A stretch of 64,000 bases of DNA from Roseovarius sp. EL26 (GCF_900327775.1 NZ_OUMZ01000007.1:1289606-1353605); one strand, 5' to 3'; positions 9,677 through 19,028 are shown, counted from the first letter of the stretch. The notes: generated by a model from the sequence alone, not told the origin. Made by a program: numbers and translations.

Positions 9677-10755
9677 ATGAAACATACAATATTTAGTATC
9701 GTGGCAAGCGCACTTTTTGCGACCTCAGCGCTTGCAACAGAAGTTGCAACCAAGTCAATCGAGCAGCTTTACGCAGAGGCGGTTGCCGAAGGTGGAGAGC
9801 TGGTTATTCGAGCCGGGGGCGATAAGGACGATCAGGCTGATTATTACCTGAATATGTTCAAAGAGCGCTTTCCGGAAATCAAACTGACCCACAGTGTTGA
9901 CCTGAGTTTCTATCATGCCTCACGCTATGACAATGCGCGCAAAGACGTTGATAACGAGAACGTGCCGGACATCATTCAGCTGCAAACGCTGCACGACTTT
10001 GATTACTACGCCGAGCGCGGACTGCTGGAACGTTACAAGCCAAAGAACTGGGAAAAGGTCATCCGGATTACAAAGACCCGCATGGCAACTGGACAGGCCT
10101 GTTCGGCGTGGCCTTCACCAATGTCTACAACAACAGCGTCATTGCAGATGCGGACGCCCCGCGCGATGCGATGGATTATCTTGACCCGGCACTAAAGGGC
10201 AAACTGATCCTAGTTTACCCACACACGGATGATGCCGTACTGTACCAGTTCTGGAACCTGAAGGAAAAATACGGTTGGGAGTATCTTGAGAAACTCGTCG
10301 CAATGGAACCGACCTGGGTCCGCGGCACATCTATGCCTTACGTCGCCATCGACAATGGATGGTATGGCGCAAGCTTTACAACATCCTGGGCGTTTGTTCC
10401 GTGGGAAGGCAGTGATACGCGTCTTGTATTGCCCGAAGAAGACTTCTTTCTGACCTGGTTCCAGGCCGCAGCTATTCCAACCGATGCAAAAAACAAAGCA
10501 GCGGCTAAACTCTATCTGAACTGGATGCTGTCTGAAAACTTCCAAGGGAAATGGCTGCAATTCCCGGCACGCATGGATATTGAAGCACCCGGTGGATACA
10601 AGTCCCATCTGCACTACAACACCTCTCCTGCTGACTTCCATCGCTTTATGCTGAAACGTGATCTGGTCGAACGCTTCCGCCTGCAAATCGAGCAATTGGT
10701 TGGCCCTGCGACTGGTCCTGCACCTCTCGAAATGGATTACAGCGTTAAACCATAA
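9677..10755 (+). pseudogene. Periplasmic binding protein of iron(III)-type ABC family, frameshifted
   Basis: Codes for an extracellular solute-binding protein with a clear Sec signal (about residues 1-20, ending SALATEVAT). The reading frame is open to about 10062 (NWEKVI), then the homologous sequence continues in another frame as DYKDPHGNWTGLFGVAFTNVYNN through to the stop at 10755. Adding one C to the CC at about 10062-10064 would restore IPDYKDP, so a single-base deletion explains the break. If repaired it would be about 359 residues. No ABC permease or ATPase gene lies nearby. It may be a real recent pseudogene or an assembly/sequencing error; the adjacent decayed MATE gene makes real decay plausible. 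Confidence 0.8.
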
Positions 10756-10830
10756 CATCACCCATCCTGCCGCGCTGCATAAGAACAACTGTGGCGGCGC
10801 GGCACTCTCAATTCAAATCGGAGAATACTC

Positions 10831-11433
10831 ATGAAAATCCTTATCGTAGGGGCCACTGGCTTGATCGGAGGCAAAGTTGCAGACAGCCTTTCAGAAAATC
10901 ACGACGTGATCAGGGCCGGATACAGCGATGGCGGTGTCAAAGTTGACCTTGGTTCCAAAGCCTCCATCGAGGCGATGTTCAAAACGGTCGGCAAGGTTGA
11001 CGCCGTCATAAGCACTGCTGGACTGGCTGGGTTCGCCCCCTTCAATGACCTGGACGATGCGGCATATGAGCTGGCTCTGGGCAATAAGTTGATGGGGCAA
11101 GTCAATCTGGTTCGCGTCGGTCAGAGCTATGTCAACGATGGTGGTTCATTTGCACTGACAGCGGGCATCCTATCTCGTGAACCTATGCCTGGCTCGGTTG
11201 TGATCAGCCTGGCAAACGGGGCGCTTGAAAGCTTTGCGAAGGCAACCGCACTTGAGCTTGACCGCGGTTTGCGGGTGAATACGATCAGCCCTGTCTTCGT
11301 CAAAGAAACAATGGAAAAGATGAGCATGGATCCAAGTTCCGGCCTGTCCGCCGCCGATACCGCCAAAGCTTATGTCGCAGCAGTGGAAGGTAACATGAAT
11401 GGCGAAACTCTGGATGCGCCGGACTACGTGTAG
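10831..11433 (+). CDS. Short SDR-family protein lacking the usual catalytic Tyr/Lys
   Basis: A 200-residue Rossmann-fold protein of the short-chain dehydrogenase/reductase superfamily. The N-terminal nucleotide motif GATGLIGG (residues 7-14) and an STAG segment near residue 60 are present. At the position of the catalytic Y-x-x-x-K the sequence reads I-S-L-A-N before GALESFAKA, so both catalytic residues are replaced. The fold then continues with ALELDRGLRVNTISPVFV. It is shorter than classical SDRs (about 250). Ribosome site CGGAG precedes the ATG. It may bind NAD(P) without classical reductase activity or use other residues. Third gene after the LysR regulator. Confidence 0.8.
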   Translation: MKILIVGATGLIGGKVADSLSENHDVIRAGYSDGGVKVDLGSKASIEAMFKTVGKVDAVISTAGLAGFAPFNDLDDAAYELALGNKLMGQVNLVRVGQSYVNDGGSFALTAGILSREPMPGSVVISLANGALESFAKATALELDRGLRVNTISPVFVKETMEKMSMDPSSGLSAADTAKAYVAAVEGNMNGETLDAPDYV

Positions 11434-11602
11434 TCTGCCAAGGCTTGCGTGATCGACTTTGATGGATAACCTATATCACAAACACATGTACTAGATGTGA
11501 AGCCCCGGCGGCGCCCCCAGTGAAGTCGGTTTCTGTTCAAACCTGTCGTTCAGATCATAGGACCGAATGGCAGGTTTGTCCGCATAACTGCCATTGCAGC
11601 CC

Positions 11603-11968
11603 CTACCCGTCCATCTTCTCCAGCTCTTCATTCAAAATCGGCATTCCCAGCGCTATCGAATGGATCCCCATGATTGATGTCAGCTGCAGCACCTCCATGA
11701 TTTCTTCCTGCGTGGCTCCTTCGCGCAGGGCGTTTTGCATATGGCGGCGCACGCCGGGGGCCCACAGATGCGTGGTGGCGGCATTGATGGCGATAAAGAT
11801 CAGTTCTTTGGTTTTTTGCGGCAGAGGCCCTTGCTTTTGTGGCACGGCACGAAAGGCCAAAAACGCCTCCAGATACTCCGGGTCCATCTCGGCCAGCTTG
11901 TCCCACATCGGGTTCCAGTCCTCAGTCTGGCGTTGCGCCTCGGTCGCGGGATAGCTGTTTTCAGTCAT
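11603..11968 (-). CDS. Carboxymuconolactone decarboxylase (CMD/AhpD-like) family protein
   Basis: A 121-residue all-helical protein. The CMD signature spans about residues 48-105: LPQKTKELIFIAINAATTHLW, then GVRRHMQNALREGATQEEIMEVLQLTSIMGIHS, with conserved His. The AhpD-type Cys-x-x-Cys pair is absent, so it is nearer to the lactone decarboxylase/dehalogenase side of the family than to peroxidase reductases. The ATG overlaps the stop of the TauD-like gene by four bases (ATGA), so it is co-translated. It is last gene of the minus-strand catabolic operon. Confidence 0.88.
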   Translation of the reverse strand: MTENSYPATEAQRQTEDWNPMWDKLAEMDPEYLEAFLAFRAVPQKQGPLPQKTKELIFIAINAATTHLWAPGVRRHMQNALREGATQEEIMEVLQLTSIMGIHSIALGMPILNEELEKMDG

Positions 11969-12804
11969 GATACCTCTTTCATCTGGGTGCCTTCGCGGCG
12001 GTCTTTGACCACGGTGATCCGGTTCATGCAGCGGTACGCCGGCAGGTAATCCGCCACCGCATAATGCATGGTGCAACGGTTGTCCCACATCGCCAGATCG
12101 CCGGCCTGCCAACGCCAGCGAATTTGGTCCTCAGGCTTGTTCATGTGATTGGCCAGCCACACGCGCAAGCCATTGCTTTCATTAGTGGTCATCCCAATGA
12201 TATGGGTGACAAACGCCTCGTTGTAATTGAGAAACTTGCGACCCGTGACCGGATGCACTCCAATCAAAGGCCGGATATTGTGCCCAAACCGTGCCATTCC
12301 ATCATTCAGCGTCTGCGGGCTGGTACCAAAGGAATTGCGGAAATCCCCCATGTCATGCACAGCCTCTAACCCCTCCAGATCGGCCTTCATCCCGTCAGAC
12401 AAGCGGTCATAGGCCGCATAGCAGCTGGACCACATGGTATCGCCCCCCACCTCGGGCACCACCCGCGCCACAAGAATCGAGGCAAAGGGCTGCTGCGCCT
12501 TGAACGTCAGATCGGTGTGCCAGCTGTTTGTGTCGGGCGGTGCGCCGCTGTCGTTTTCCAACTTCACAATACGCTCAAACCCCTCAACATGCGGATAGAG
12601 CGGATGCGGCTCATCAATCTCACCAAAGCTGGCGGCAAGCTCCATATGTGCGGTGGGGGTGATCTCGGTCTTGCGAAGAAAGATCACCTGATGCTCCAAC
12701 AGCGCGTGATACAGGCCCTCTGTGACCTCAGCAGTCAGAGGTACGGTCAAATCCACCCCGTCAATTTCCGCTCCGATGGCCGGTGTGATCTTCTGCACAA
12801 GCAT
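11965..12804 (-). CDS. TauD/TfdA-family Fe(II)/2-oxoglutarate dioxygenase
   Basis: Predicted to hydroxylate an organic substrate using O2 and 2-oxoglutarate, as TauD does with taurine and TfdA with 2,4-D. The 279 residues hold the iron triad His96-x-Asp98 (WHTD) and distal His247 (NRCTMHY), with Arg258 for 2-oxoglutarate eleven residues later. The N-terminus (PAIGAEIDGVDL) is typical of the family. It lies three bases after the TPP-enzyme stop and overlaps the CMD start. The TauD relation alone does not settle whether the substrate is a sulfonate. Confidence 0.9.
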   Translation of the reverse strand: MLVQKITPAIGAEIDGVDLTVPLTAEVTEGLYHALLEHQVIFLRKTEITPTAHMELAASFGEIDEPHPLYPHVEGFERIVKLENDSGAPPDTNSWHTDLTFKAQQPFASILVARVVPEVGGDTMWSSCYAAYDRLSDGMKADLEGLEAVHDMGDFRNSFGTSPQTLNDGMARFGHNIRPLIGVHPVTGRKFLNYNEAFVTHIIGMTTNESNGLRVWLANHMNKPEDQIRWRWQAGDLAMWDNRCTMHYAVADYLPAYRCMNRITVVKDRREGTQMKEVS

Positions 12805-12807
12805 GGC

Positions 12808-14496
12808 TTAGCCCCCTCTGTGTTTGAAACTGTCCCTTCGGAAAGAATAGAGTGCAGCTGGATCAACCATGGTGTCAATCACCGCAGGTTTGCCACAGGT
12901 CAGCGCGTCTTCAATCGCCTGTGCCATCTCATCCAGCGTTTCAGCGTGATAGCCTTTGGCACCGTACAGTTCGGCCAACTTGTCAAACGGTGGGCTAGAG
13001 ATATCCGCACCAATGTAGCGTTCGCCAAAGAAGTCACGTTGATAGGCTTTTTCAGCCCCCCAGCAACGGTTGTTCATCACAATGGTTACTGTGTTAATGC
13101 CATGATCCACAGCTGTCGACAGCTCTGATACTGTCATGCCAAACCCACCATCCCCCATCAATGAAATCACCGGCCGTTCCGGTGCCGCCAGCTTAATTCC
13201 CAACCCACAAGCGAATGAGAAGCCGACCAATCCAAAATCAAGCGGTGTGAATAGACTGCGCGGCTGCCAGTAATTCAACGCATCGGTGGCTTGCAAACAC
13301 AACGTGCCCGCATCCATCGTCACCGCCGCATCTTGCGGCATGACATCGCGCAGCGTTTTGAACAGGCCCGAGGGGTGAATCGGCATCGCGTCCACCTGCG
13401 CATCTGCGTCGCGTTTGGCCAAATATGCTGCGCGTTCCGCCTTGAACGTCTCAGTCCAGGCGTTTGCTTTCGCACGGTTTTCACCCTTTTCAACTTCATA
13501 ACGCAACTGATCCGCCACTGTTGGCGCATCGCCCATGATCCCTATTTCCGCCGGGAAGTAACGTCCAATTGCCGTTGGTTCCATCTCGACATGGATGATC
13601 TTGGCGTCTCGATTGATATTGTCATAGGTATAGAAGGTCGCGTTGAACCCTACACGCGTGCCCAGCGCCAGAATAACATCCGCCTCTTTCACCAACCGCG
13701 AGGCGACCACGTTACCACGTGGCCCCATCTGCCCCGCATTAAGCGGATGACCAAACGATACAGCATCGCCATGCCCCGGAGAGGTCACAACCGGGCAATT
13801 GAGCGCCTCGGCCAGCATCATGCACTGATCCGCGCCACCCGTGTTTTTGATCCCGCCCCCGGCAATAATCACCGGGCGCTCTGCTGCACTCAGCAAAGCC
13901 GCTGCACGGGCGATAGCTTCGGGCGCGCCCGCCGGGGCCATGAAGGGCCGGTACTGATCGCGCGTTTGCAGCGGCTCGTACTCGGCCTCTGCTGCCAGAA
14001 CATCACGTGGCAGGTTCAATTGCACCGGACCACGCCGCGGCGCCATAGACTCGCGGAACGCTTCGCGAAACATCTCAGGCACGCGGTCTGCTGCTGTTGC
14101 TGTCCATGTTTTCTTGGTAACAGGCTTGAACAGTGCGTCCTGATCCACCTCTTGAAAGGCATCACGATACCGATGCCCTGAGGCCAGCGCGCCACCAATA
14201 CTGACCACTGGTGAATAGGCCGCCTTGGCCTGCGCCAGACCGGTCACAAGATTGGTCACACCGGGGCCATTTTGCCCCGCCAGAATGACGCCAGCCTCGC
14301 CGCTCATCCGGGCAAAACCATCCGCCATATGCGTACCCGTACGTTCATCATGCACGCCGATGAATTTGATCTCTTCCGCGTCATAAAGCGCGTCGAACAT
14401 TTCCATTGTGGCTGACCCGATCAACCCGAACACATGAGATGTTCCTTCGGCCTTCAGCGCCTCAACTGCGGCCTGCCCGCCTGTCATCTTTTTCAT
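12808..14496 (-). CDS. Thiamine-diphosphate-dependent enzyme, acetolactate synthase / Xsc-like
   Basis: Catalyses a C-C bond cleavage or ligation with thiamine diphosphate. The 562 residues show three domains: a pyrimidine-binding domain with catalytic Glu51 (HDERTGTHMADGFAR), a central Rossmann-like domain at about 190-330, and a pyrophosphate domain with GDGG at 448-451 and NN at 475-476. The opening HVFGLIGSATM resembles sulfoacetaldehyde acetyltransferase more than biosynthetic acetolactate synthase, and no regulatory-subunit gene is present. Ribosome site GAGGGAG precedes the ATG. It sits mid-operon between a hydrolase and a dioxygenase. Exact reaction unknown; benzoylformate decarboxylase- or oxalyl-CoA decarboxylase-like chemistry is also possible. 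Confidence 0.85.
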   Translation of the reverse strand: MKKMTGGQAAVEALKAEGTSHVFGLIGSATMEMFDALYDAEEIKFIGVHDERTGTHMADGFARMSGEAGVILAGQNGPGVTNLVTGLAQAKAAYSPVVSIGGALASGHRYRDAFQEVDQDALFKPVTKKTWTATAADRVPEMFREAFRESMAPRRGPVQLNLPRDVLAAEAEYEPLQTRDQYRPFMAPAGAPEAIARAAALLSAAERPVIIAGGGIKNTGGADQCMMLAEALNCPVVTSPGHGDAVSFGHPLNAGQMGPRGNVVASRLVKEADVILALGTRVGFNATFYTYDNINRDAKIIHVEMEPTAIGRYFPAEIGIMGDAPTVADQLRYEVEKGENRAKANAWTETFKAERAAYLAKRDADAQVDAMPIHPSGLFKTLRDVMPQDAAVTMDAGTLCLQATDALNYWQPRSLFTPLDFGLVGFSFACGLGIKLAAPERPVISLMGDGGFGMTVSELSTAVDHGINTVTIVMNNRCWGAEKAYQRDFFGERYIGADISSPPFDKLAELYGAKGYHAETLDEMAQAIEDALTCGKPAVIDTMVDPAALYSFRRDSFKHRGG

Positions 14497-14516
14497 CTCG
14501 CGCTCCCTCTATCTCT

Positions 14517-15314
14517 TTAGCCGTCTAAGCGGCTCAAAAACTCCATCACCGGAGCCGCAAACAGCTCGGGTTGCTCAATTAGGCCCAAGTGCTGCAAATC
14601 CGGTATGATCACCACGTCGGCCTCGCCAATTTCACGCGCAATCGCCCAGCTCATCGCCGGGGTCGATCCGCTGTCAAATTCACAGGTCACCACCAATGTT
14701 GGATGTGTAATAGGTGGCTCTGGCCGGATCAGCTCAACCACACCTTCAGCCAAAACCTGTCTGTGAAGGGCATAGTTCTCATGATGGTTTGCCATCACCA
14801 CATCCCGTACAGCGGTCACCTGTTCGGGGTGTTTCCTTCGGAAACCTTCAGTAAACCAGCGCTGCAACGTGGCATCAATAGTGGCCCCCGGCCCGCCTGC
14901 ACTCGTATCGCGCGCGCGCTCTTCGACCAGTCTTTGCTGTTCTTCACCACGCTCATGCGGTGAATTCAGAATGCCAAGCACCGAAACCCGGCTTGGGTGA
15001 TCCATCGCACAACGCCGGTTGATCATCCCGCCCAGCGAGAACCCAACCAGAGCCGCCTGCTCAATACCCAATTCATCCATCAGGCTGATCAGCTGCTCAC
15101 TCAACACCGTCAGGCTGGGCTTATCGGTCGGTATGGCAGTTGCCCCATGCCCACATAGATCATAGCTCAACACGCGGTATTTTTCAGCCAGCACCGGGGC
15201 AATCGCGCCCCAGGTACTATGCCGATCCATCCCCAAACCATGAATGAGCGCCACAACGGGCGCCCCTTCTGGTCCGGTCAGTTCATATGCCGTTCCGCTC
15301 GAACTGATGTGCAT
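14517..15314 (-). CDS. Alpha/beta hydrolase
   Basis: A 265-residue serine hydrolase of the PcaD/RutD-like group. Visible elements are the oxyanion HGLG (residues 25-28), nucleophile elbow GFSLGG (Ser near 92), acidic residue in CEFDSG and catalytic His in LQHLG near the C-terminus. A cap insertion lies at about 125-185. Its ATG directly abuts the TAA of the upstream DUF1185 gene, so the two are tightly coupled. In this setting it could hydrolyse an enol-lactone, ester or carbamate made by the monooxygenase step, as PcaD and RutD do in their pathways; that role is inferred. Confidence 0.88.
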   Translation of the reverse strand: MHISSSGTAYELTGPEGAPVVALIHGLGMDRHSTWGAIAPVLAEKYRVLSYDLCGHGATAIPTDKPSLTVLSEQLISLMDELGIEQAALVGFSLGGMINRRCAMDHPSRVSVLGILNSPHERGEEQQRLVEERARDTSAGGPGATIDATLQRWFTEGFRRKHPEQVTAVRDVVMANHHENYALHRQVLAEGVVELIRPEPPITHPTLVVTCEFDSGSTPAMSWAIAREIGEADVVIIPDLQHLGLIEQPELFAAPVMEFLSRLDG

Positions 15315-15911
15315 TTACACCCCCGCCGGATTATCGACATCATGTCCCATCTCTTCGAGGTCCTTATAACGGTTCCCGATCCGGTGGTTCGGATGGCCAC
15401 CCAGCGTCGCGCCCAGTGCGATGATAATCTCATCATCAGCCGGTGCATCAGGCACGCACGTATGGATCGTTTGGTAGTGCGAGCGGCGCCCGCCATCGTC
15501 CTTATCCATGCAGGGGATCACCAGCGATGTGCCCGCTGCACCACGGGTGTTGGAAAACACCAGATAGCTTTTCGCCTGCACCGCATCCCGGTACTGGTTG
15601 CCGAACCACAGCGTATGCGTCAGCCCCTGACCGTGCTCCTGCTCGCCGCCCATTCCGACAACCGAAGCCTTGCCATAACCTTCGACCGTGCCGCCGGTTT
15701 CTTTCAGGATCATGTCAGTCAGCAGCTTGCCCAGCACTGGACCATGTTCGCGAATTTCAGGGCTCAGGTCCTCAACATGGCCGCGACCAAACCAAGGGTT
15801 CTTGATGATCGCCATAGCCGCAACCATCTTGGTTGGCTCAGTCACCTCTTTCCAGCCTTCTTTATACGTGGTCTGCACCGTGACCAGCGTGCGGCGGATT
15901 TCTACCGTCAT
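15315..15911 (-). CDS. AA_synth / DUF1185 family protein
   Basis: A 198-residue cytosolic protein that I recognise as the family labelled amino acid synthesis (DUF1185). Features seen are MTVEIRRTLVTVQTTYKEG at the start, KNPWFGRGHVEDLSPEI, a glycine-rich segment KASVVGMGGEQEHG near residue 82, and the C-terminal GATLGGHPNHRIGNRYKDL. No enzymatic reaction is securely known for the family, and its name does not establish one. Its place directly upstream of the alpha/beta hydrolase and downstream of the flavin monooxygenase suggests an isomerase or hydrolase step on the ring-opened or oxidised product. Confidence 0.75.
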   Translation of the reverse strand: MTVEIRRTLVTVQTTYKEGWKEVTEPTKMVAAMAIIKNPWFGRGHVEDLSPEIREHGPVLGKLLTDMILKETGGTVEGYGKASVVGMGGEQEHGQGLTHTLWFGNQYRDAVQAKSYLVFSNTRGAAGTSLVIPCMDKDDGGRRSHYQTIHTCVPDAPADDEIIIALGATLGGHPNHRIGNRYKDLEEMGHDVDNPAGV

Positions 15912-15940
15912 TGTCTTTTCCTTCTTAACGTACTGCCCTA

Positions 15941-16975
15941 TCAGGCAAATTTTGGCATAACTTGTTCGATGAACAGCTTTAATGAGCGTTTTTGCTGCTC
16001 CATATCCATTCCCATCGAGGCGTAGTAGATGAATCCATCCACCCCGAGTTCCTCATAAGGCTTGAGCTTCTCGACCACCTGCTCGGGCGAGCCGAACATC
16101 AGGTTCTCTTCCAGCATCTGCGGATCGACCCGCGCATTGCCCTCAAGGCTATCCAGTGGCACCTGCTCGGGGAACCCGTTAACCACATCACCCGACTTCA
16201 TCAGCAGGTTGCCAAATTGGCTCAGCTGCACACGGATGGAGTCAATCGCCGCCTGACGGTCCGCCTCGTTATCGTAAACCGATGTGTGACGCATCATCGA
16301 CCAACGGCCCTCGTATTTGCCGCCGTTCTTGGCAATCGACTCGTCCAGACGCTGGCGATAGGTTTCTGCCTCTGAGAAGGGCATGGTCAGCGGCCAGCTC
16401 ATGATGTTGCAGTTGTTTTCAACCGCATAGTCAAAGGTGATCGGTGCACGCGCAGCGACCCAGACAGGCACCTCATCTTGCACCGGCTTGGGGCAGGACG
16501 TGGCGCTTGGGAACTGCCAAAACTCGCCATCATGCTCATAGTCACCTGCCCACAACTTTTGCACCACCGGTAGCATTTCTTGCATATAGCGCCAGCTGTC
16601 ACGCTGATCGAGGCCCGGCTTCATCCGGTCAAACTCACGCTGGTAAGCACCCGATCCGATACCAAATTCCAGACGGCCATCACTAACCAAATCAAGGAAC
16701 GCCGCTTCACCGGCCAAATTGATCGGATGCCAGTAGGCTGCGTTCACAACACCCACACCCAGACGGATGTTCTTTGTATGCTCACCCCACCAGGTCAATA
16801 TCTGGAACGGGTTCGGCGCAATGGTCATTTCCATCGCGTGGTGTTCGGCCGCCCAAGCGATTTCGAACCCGGCCTCATCGGCCATCTTGACCATTTCCAG
16901 CGTGTGATCCCGAACCGCTTTCATATCGGTCTCCGGGGTCATGCGCTCAAGATTAATTGCCAGTTGGAACTTCAT
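15941..16975 (-). CDS. LLM-class flavin-dependent monooxygenase
   Basis: The oxygenase half of a two-component system, using FMNH2 and O2. The 344 residues form a bacterial-luciferase TIM barrel: EIAWAAEHHAMEM near residue 38, IRLGVGVVNAAYWHP near 70, GRLEFGIGSGAYQREF near 100 and a late FGSPEQVVEKL. Relatives include alkanesulfonate monooxygenase SsuD, RutA and nitrilotriacetate monooxygenase. The reductase that would feed it is encoded two genes upstream (18492-19028). A very strong AAGGAG site precedes the ATG, suggesting high expression. The substrate is unknown. Confidence 0.9.
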   Translation of the reverse strand: MKFQLAINLERMTPETDMKAVRDHTLEMVKMADEAGFEIAWAAEHHAMEMTIAPNPFQILTWWGEHTKNIRLGVGVVNAAYWHPINLAGEAAFLDLVSDGRLEFGIGSGAYQREFDRMKPGLDQRDSWRYMQEMLPVVQKLWAGDYEHDGEFWQFPSATSCPKPVQDEVPVWVAARAPITFDYAVENNCNIMSWPLTMPFSEAETYRQRLDESIAKNGGKYEGRWSMMRHTSVYDNEADRQAAIDSIRVQLSQFGNLLMKSGDVVNGFPEQVPLDSLEGNARVDPQMLEENLMFGSPEQVVEKLKPYEELGVDGFIYYASMGMDMEQQKRSLKLFIEQVMPKFA

Positions 16976-17004
16976 GTTTTTACTCCTTTATGTATCGCAA
17001 GCCA

Positions 17005-18480
17005 TCAGCGCGGCTGGAATGGGTTTGCAATCGGTTCTTCCGAAAGATTCATCCAAACGGTTTTGGGACGGGTGTAGTCATAGACAGCCTGAAATCCGCT
17101 TTCGCGGCCATAGCCTGAGCTCTTCATGCCGCCAAATTCTGCGACCGGCGAAATCACACGGTAGGTGTTGACCCAGACAATCCCGGCCCGCACGGCCCGC
17201 GACATCCGCAAGGCACGCGCGCTGTTACGGGTAAATATCCCCGCCGCCAGACCGTGCTCGGTATCATTGGCCAGCGCCAACGCTTCGGCCTCTGTCTTGA
17301 ACCGCAACACCGACAATACCGGGCCAAACAACTCGGTATCGACGATTTTCAGATCGGAACTGGGGCAATCCAGAATGGTCGGCTCAAAGAACAAATCACT
17401 GCTGGCATCTGCACGTTTGCCACCGCACACCAGCTTGGCGCCCTGCTCAACTGCGTAAGCCACTTCTTTTTCGATATTGTCGACTTGTCCACGGGTACAC
17501 AGCGGCCCCATTTCAGTTTCATCCAGCATCGGATCACCGATCTTGATGCCATTTGCGATCTTGGCCATACGAGCGATGAATTCATCGGCCACATCCTCAT
17601 GCACGATCAGGCGCGAACCCGCCACACAGCTTTGCCCAGAGGCTGCAAAGATCCCAGCAACTGACCCATTCACCGCACTGTCCAGATCCGCATCGTCAAA
17701 CACGATGAACGGGGATTTTCCGCCCAGTTCCAGCGATACCTCGGCAAAGTTTTTGGTCGAATTCATCAACACATGTTTGGCCGCCATTGGCCCACCGGTG
17801 AATGAAATGCGCGCCACCAAGGGATGGCTGGTCAACACCTTGCCACACGGATCACCGTGACCGGTGACAATGTTGACCACGCCATCGGGAATTCCCGCCT
17901 CGGCAATCAGTTTACCAAATTCCAAAATCACCGCAGGCGCGTGTTCGCTGGTCTTCAGCACCACGGTATTGCCCGCCGCCAGCGCCGGGCCAATCTTTAC
18001 TGCCGTCAAAAACAGCTGGCTATTCCAGGGTACAACGGCCGCAATCACGCCCAAGGGCTCGCGGTTGCTGAACACAAACATGTCCGGCTTATCAATCGGC
18101 AATGTGTCACCATTGATTTTATCCGCAGCACCCGCATAGAACTGCAGGAATTCACTGATGTATTTCGCCTGCCAACGGGTTTCCTTGAGCATCTTGCCGC
18201 TGTCGCGGGTTTCAATCGCGCCCAGTTCTTCGGATTTATCAGCCAAAAGATCTGCCAAACGACGCAGGCACTGCCCACGCTGCGTTGGGGTCATCTTGGC
18301 CCAAGGACCTTCATAACAAGCCGCATAGGCCGCTTCGACCGCTTGATTTATGTCGTCTGCCGTGGCTTCCGGCGCAGTCGCCCAGACCTTGCCCGTTGTC
18401 GGGTTAAACGTATCGAAGGTGCCCCCATCCGAGGCACCCACCCATTTGCCGTCGATCAGCATTTCATAGGTTGTTGTCAT
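17005..18480 (-). CDS. NAD(P)-dependent aldehyde dehydrogenase
   Basis: Oxidises an aldehyde to the carboxylate. The 491 residues carry all the family's catalytic residues: Asn153 (PWNSQ), general base Glu251 (LELGGKSP) and nucleophile Cys285 (SGQSCVAGSR), and the C-terminal block GGMKSSGYGRESG. It is closest in look to the broad betaine/aminobutyraldehyde group. I chose the ATG at 18480 with AAAGAG upstream; a GTG at 18495 overlapping the flavin-reductase stop is the alternative. It lies between the reductase and the monooxygenase genes, so an aldehyde is a likely pathway intermediate. Confidence 0.92.
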   Translation of the reverse strand: MTTTYEMLIDGKWVGASDGGTFDTFNPTTGKVWATAPEATADDINQAVEAAYAACYEGPWAKMTPTQRGQCLRRLADLLADKSEELGAIETRDSGKMLKETRWQAKYISEFLQFYAGAADKINGDTLPIDKPDMFVFSNREPLGVIAAVVPWNSQLFLTAVKIGPALAAGNTVVLKTSEHAPAVILEFGKLIAEAGIPDGVVNIVTGHGDPCGKVLTSHPLVARISFTGGPMAAKHVLMNSTKNFAEVSLELGGKSPFIVFDDADLDSAVNGSVAGIFAASGQSCVAGSRLIVHEDVADEFIARMAKIANGIKIGDPMLDETEMGPLCTRGQVDNIEKEVAYAVEQGAKLVCGGKRADASSDLFFEPTILDCPSSDLKIVDTELFGPVLSVLRFKTEAEALALANDTEHGLAAGIFTRNSARALRMSRAVRAGIVWVNTYRVISPVAEFGGMKSSGYGRESGFQAVYDYTRPKTVWMNLSEEPIANPFQPR

Positions 18481-18491
18481 TCTTTGCTCTT

Positions 18492-19028
18492 TCACTCAGC
18501 CGCACAGGCAATGGCTTGGTCTTGCGGTACAACGCTATGATAGTTGCCATCGCGATAGGTCAGCGGGCGGCTTTGGCCATCTCTGACGCTGCGCACTTGG
18601 CCCAGCACAATCAGGTGGCTACCCGAGCGCACGGCCTGCTGCAAATCACAGCAAAATACCGTGGCTCCGGTAATACCCGGCATTCCGTGAGTGGATTTGC
18701 TATGGGCAATGCTATCAAACCGGTCTGACACTTCTGCGTCATGGCGCCCTGCAAAGCGATCCGCGATATGCGCGGCACTTTCGGCCAGAACGTTCACACT
18801 AAACTCACTATTCTCCATCACAGCCTTCGCGATGCGGCTTTCGGCAAATAGGCAGACCAATACAGTTGGCGGATCGGCTGAAACCGATGAAAAGGCACTG
18901 ACAGTTGCGCCCAGCTTACCCGCTGGCCCGTCTGTGGTGACAACCGTGACCGAAGAGGCCACACCGCGCATAGCAGAGATAAACTCATCCCGCGCTGCTA
19001 GGTTTTGTTCAATATCAGGCATAATCAT
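18492..19028 (-). CDS. Flavin reductase (RutF/HpaC-like)
   Basis: Supplies reduced FMN to the LLM monooxygenase encoded in the same operon. The 178 residues show the flavin-reductase barrel: MRGVASSVTVVTTDGPAGK, TVSAFSSVSADPPTVLVCL, a NVLAESAAHIADRFAG segment and the C-terminal LGQVRSV with PLTYRDGNYHSV. It is first gene of the catabolic operon, divergent from the LysR regulator with 113 bases between. A second in-frame ATG follows after one codon, so the start could move by two residues. Confidence 0.9.
   Translation of the reverse strand: MIMPDIEQNLAARDEFISAMRGVASSVTVVTTDGPAGKLGATVSAFSSVSADPPTVLVCLFAESRIAKAVMENSEFSVNVLAESAAHIADRFAGRHDAEVSDRFDSIAHSKSTHGMPGITGATVFCCDLQQAVRSGSHLIVLGQVRSVRDGQSRPLTYRDGNYHSVVPQDQAIACAAE

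Noticed and set aside
13291..14181. Open frame of 296 codons antisense to the TPP enzyme
   Set aside because: Arg/His-rich shadow frame; the minus-strand gene carries complete TPP motifs.
11965..14496. Taurine/sulfoacetaldehyde pathway as the definite role of the TauD and Xsc-like genes
   Set aside because: No phosphotransacetylase, sulfite exporter or taurine transporter gene is present, and both families are broad; kept only as a possibility.
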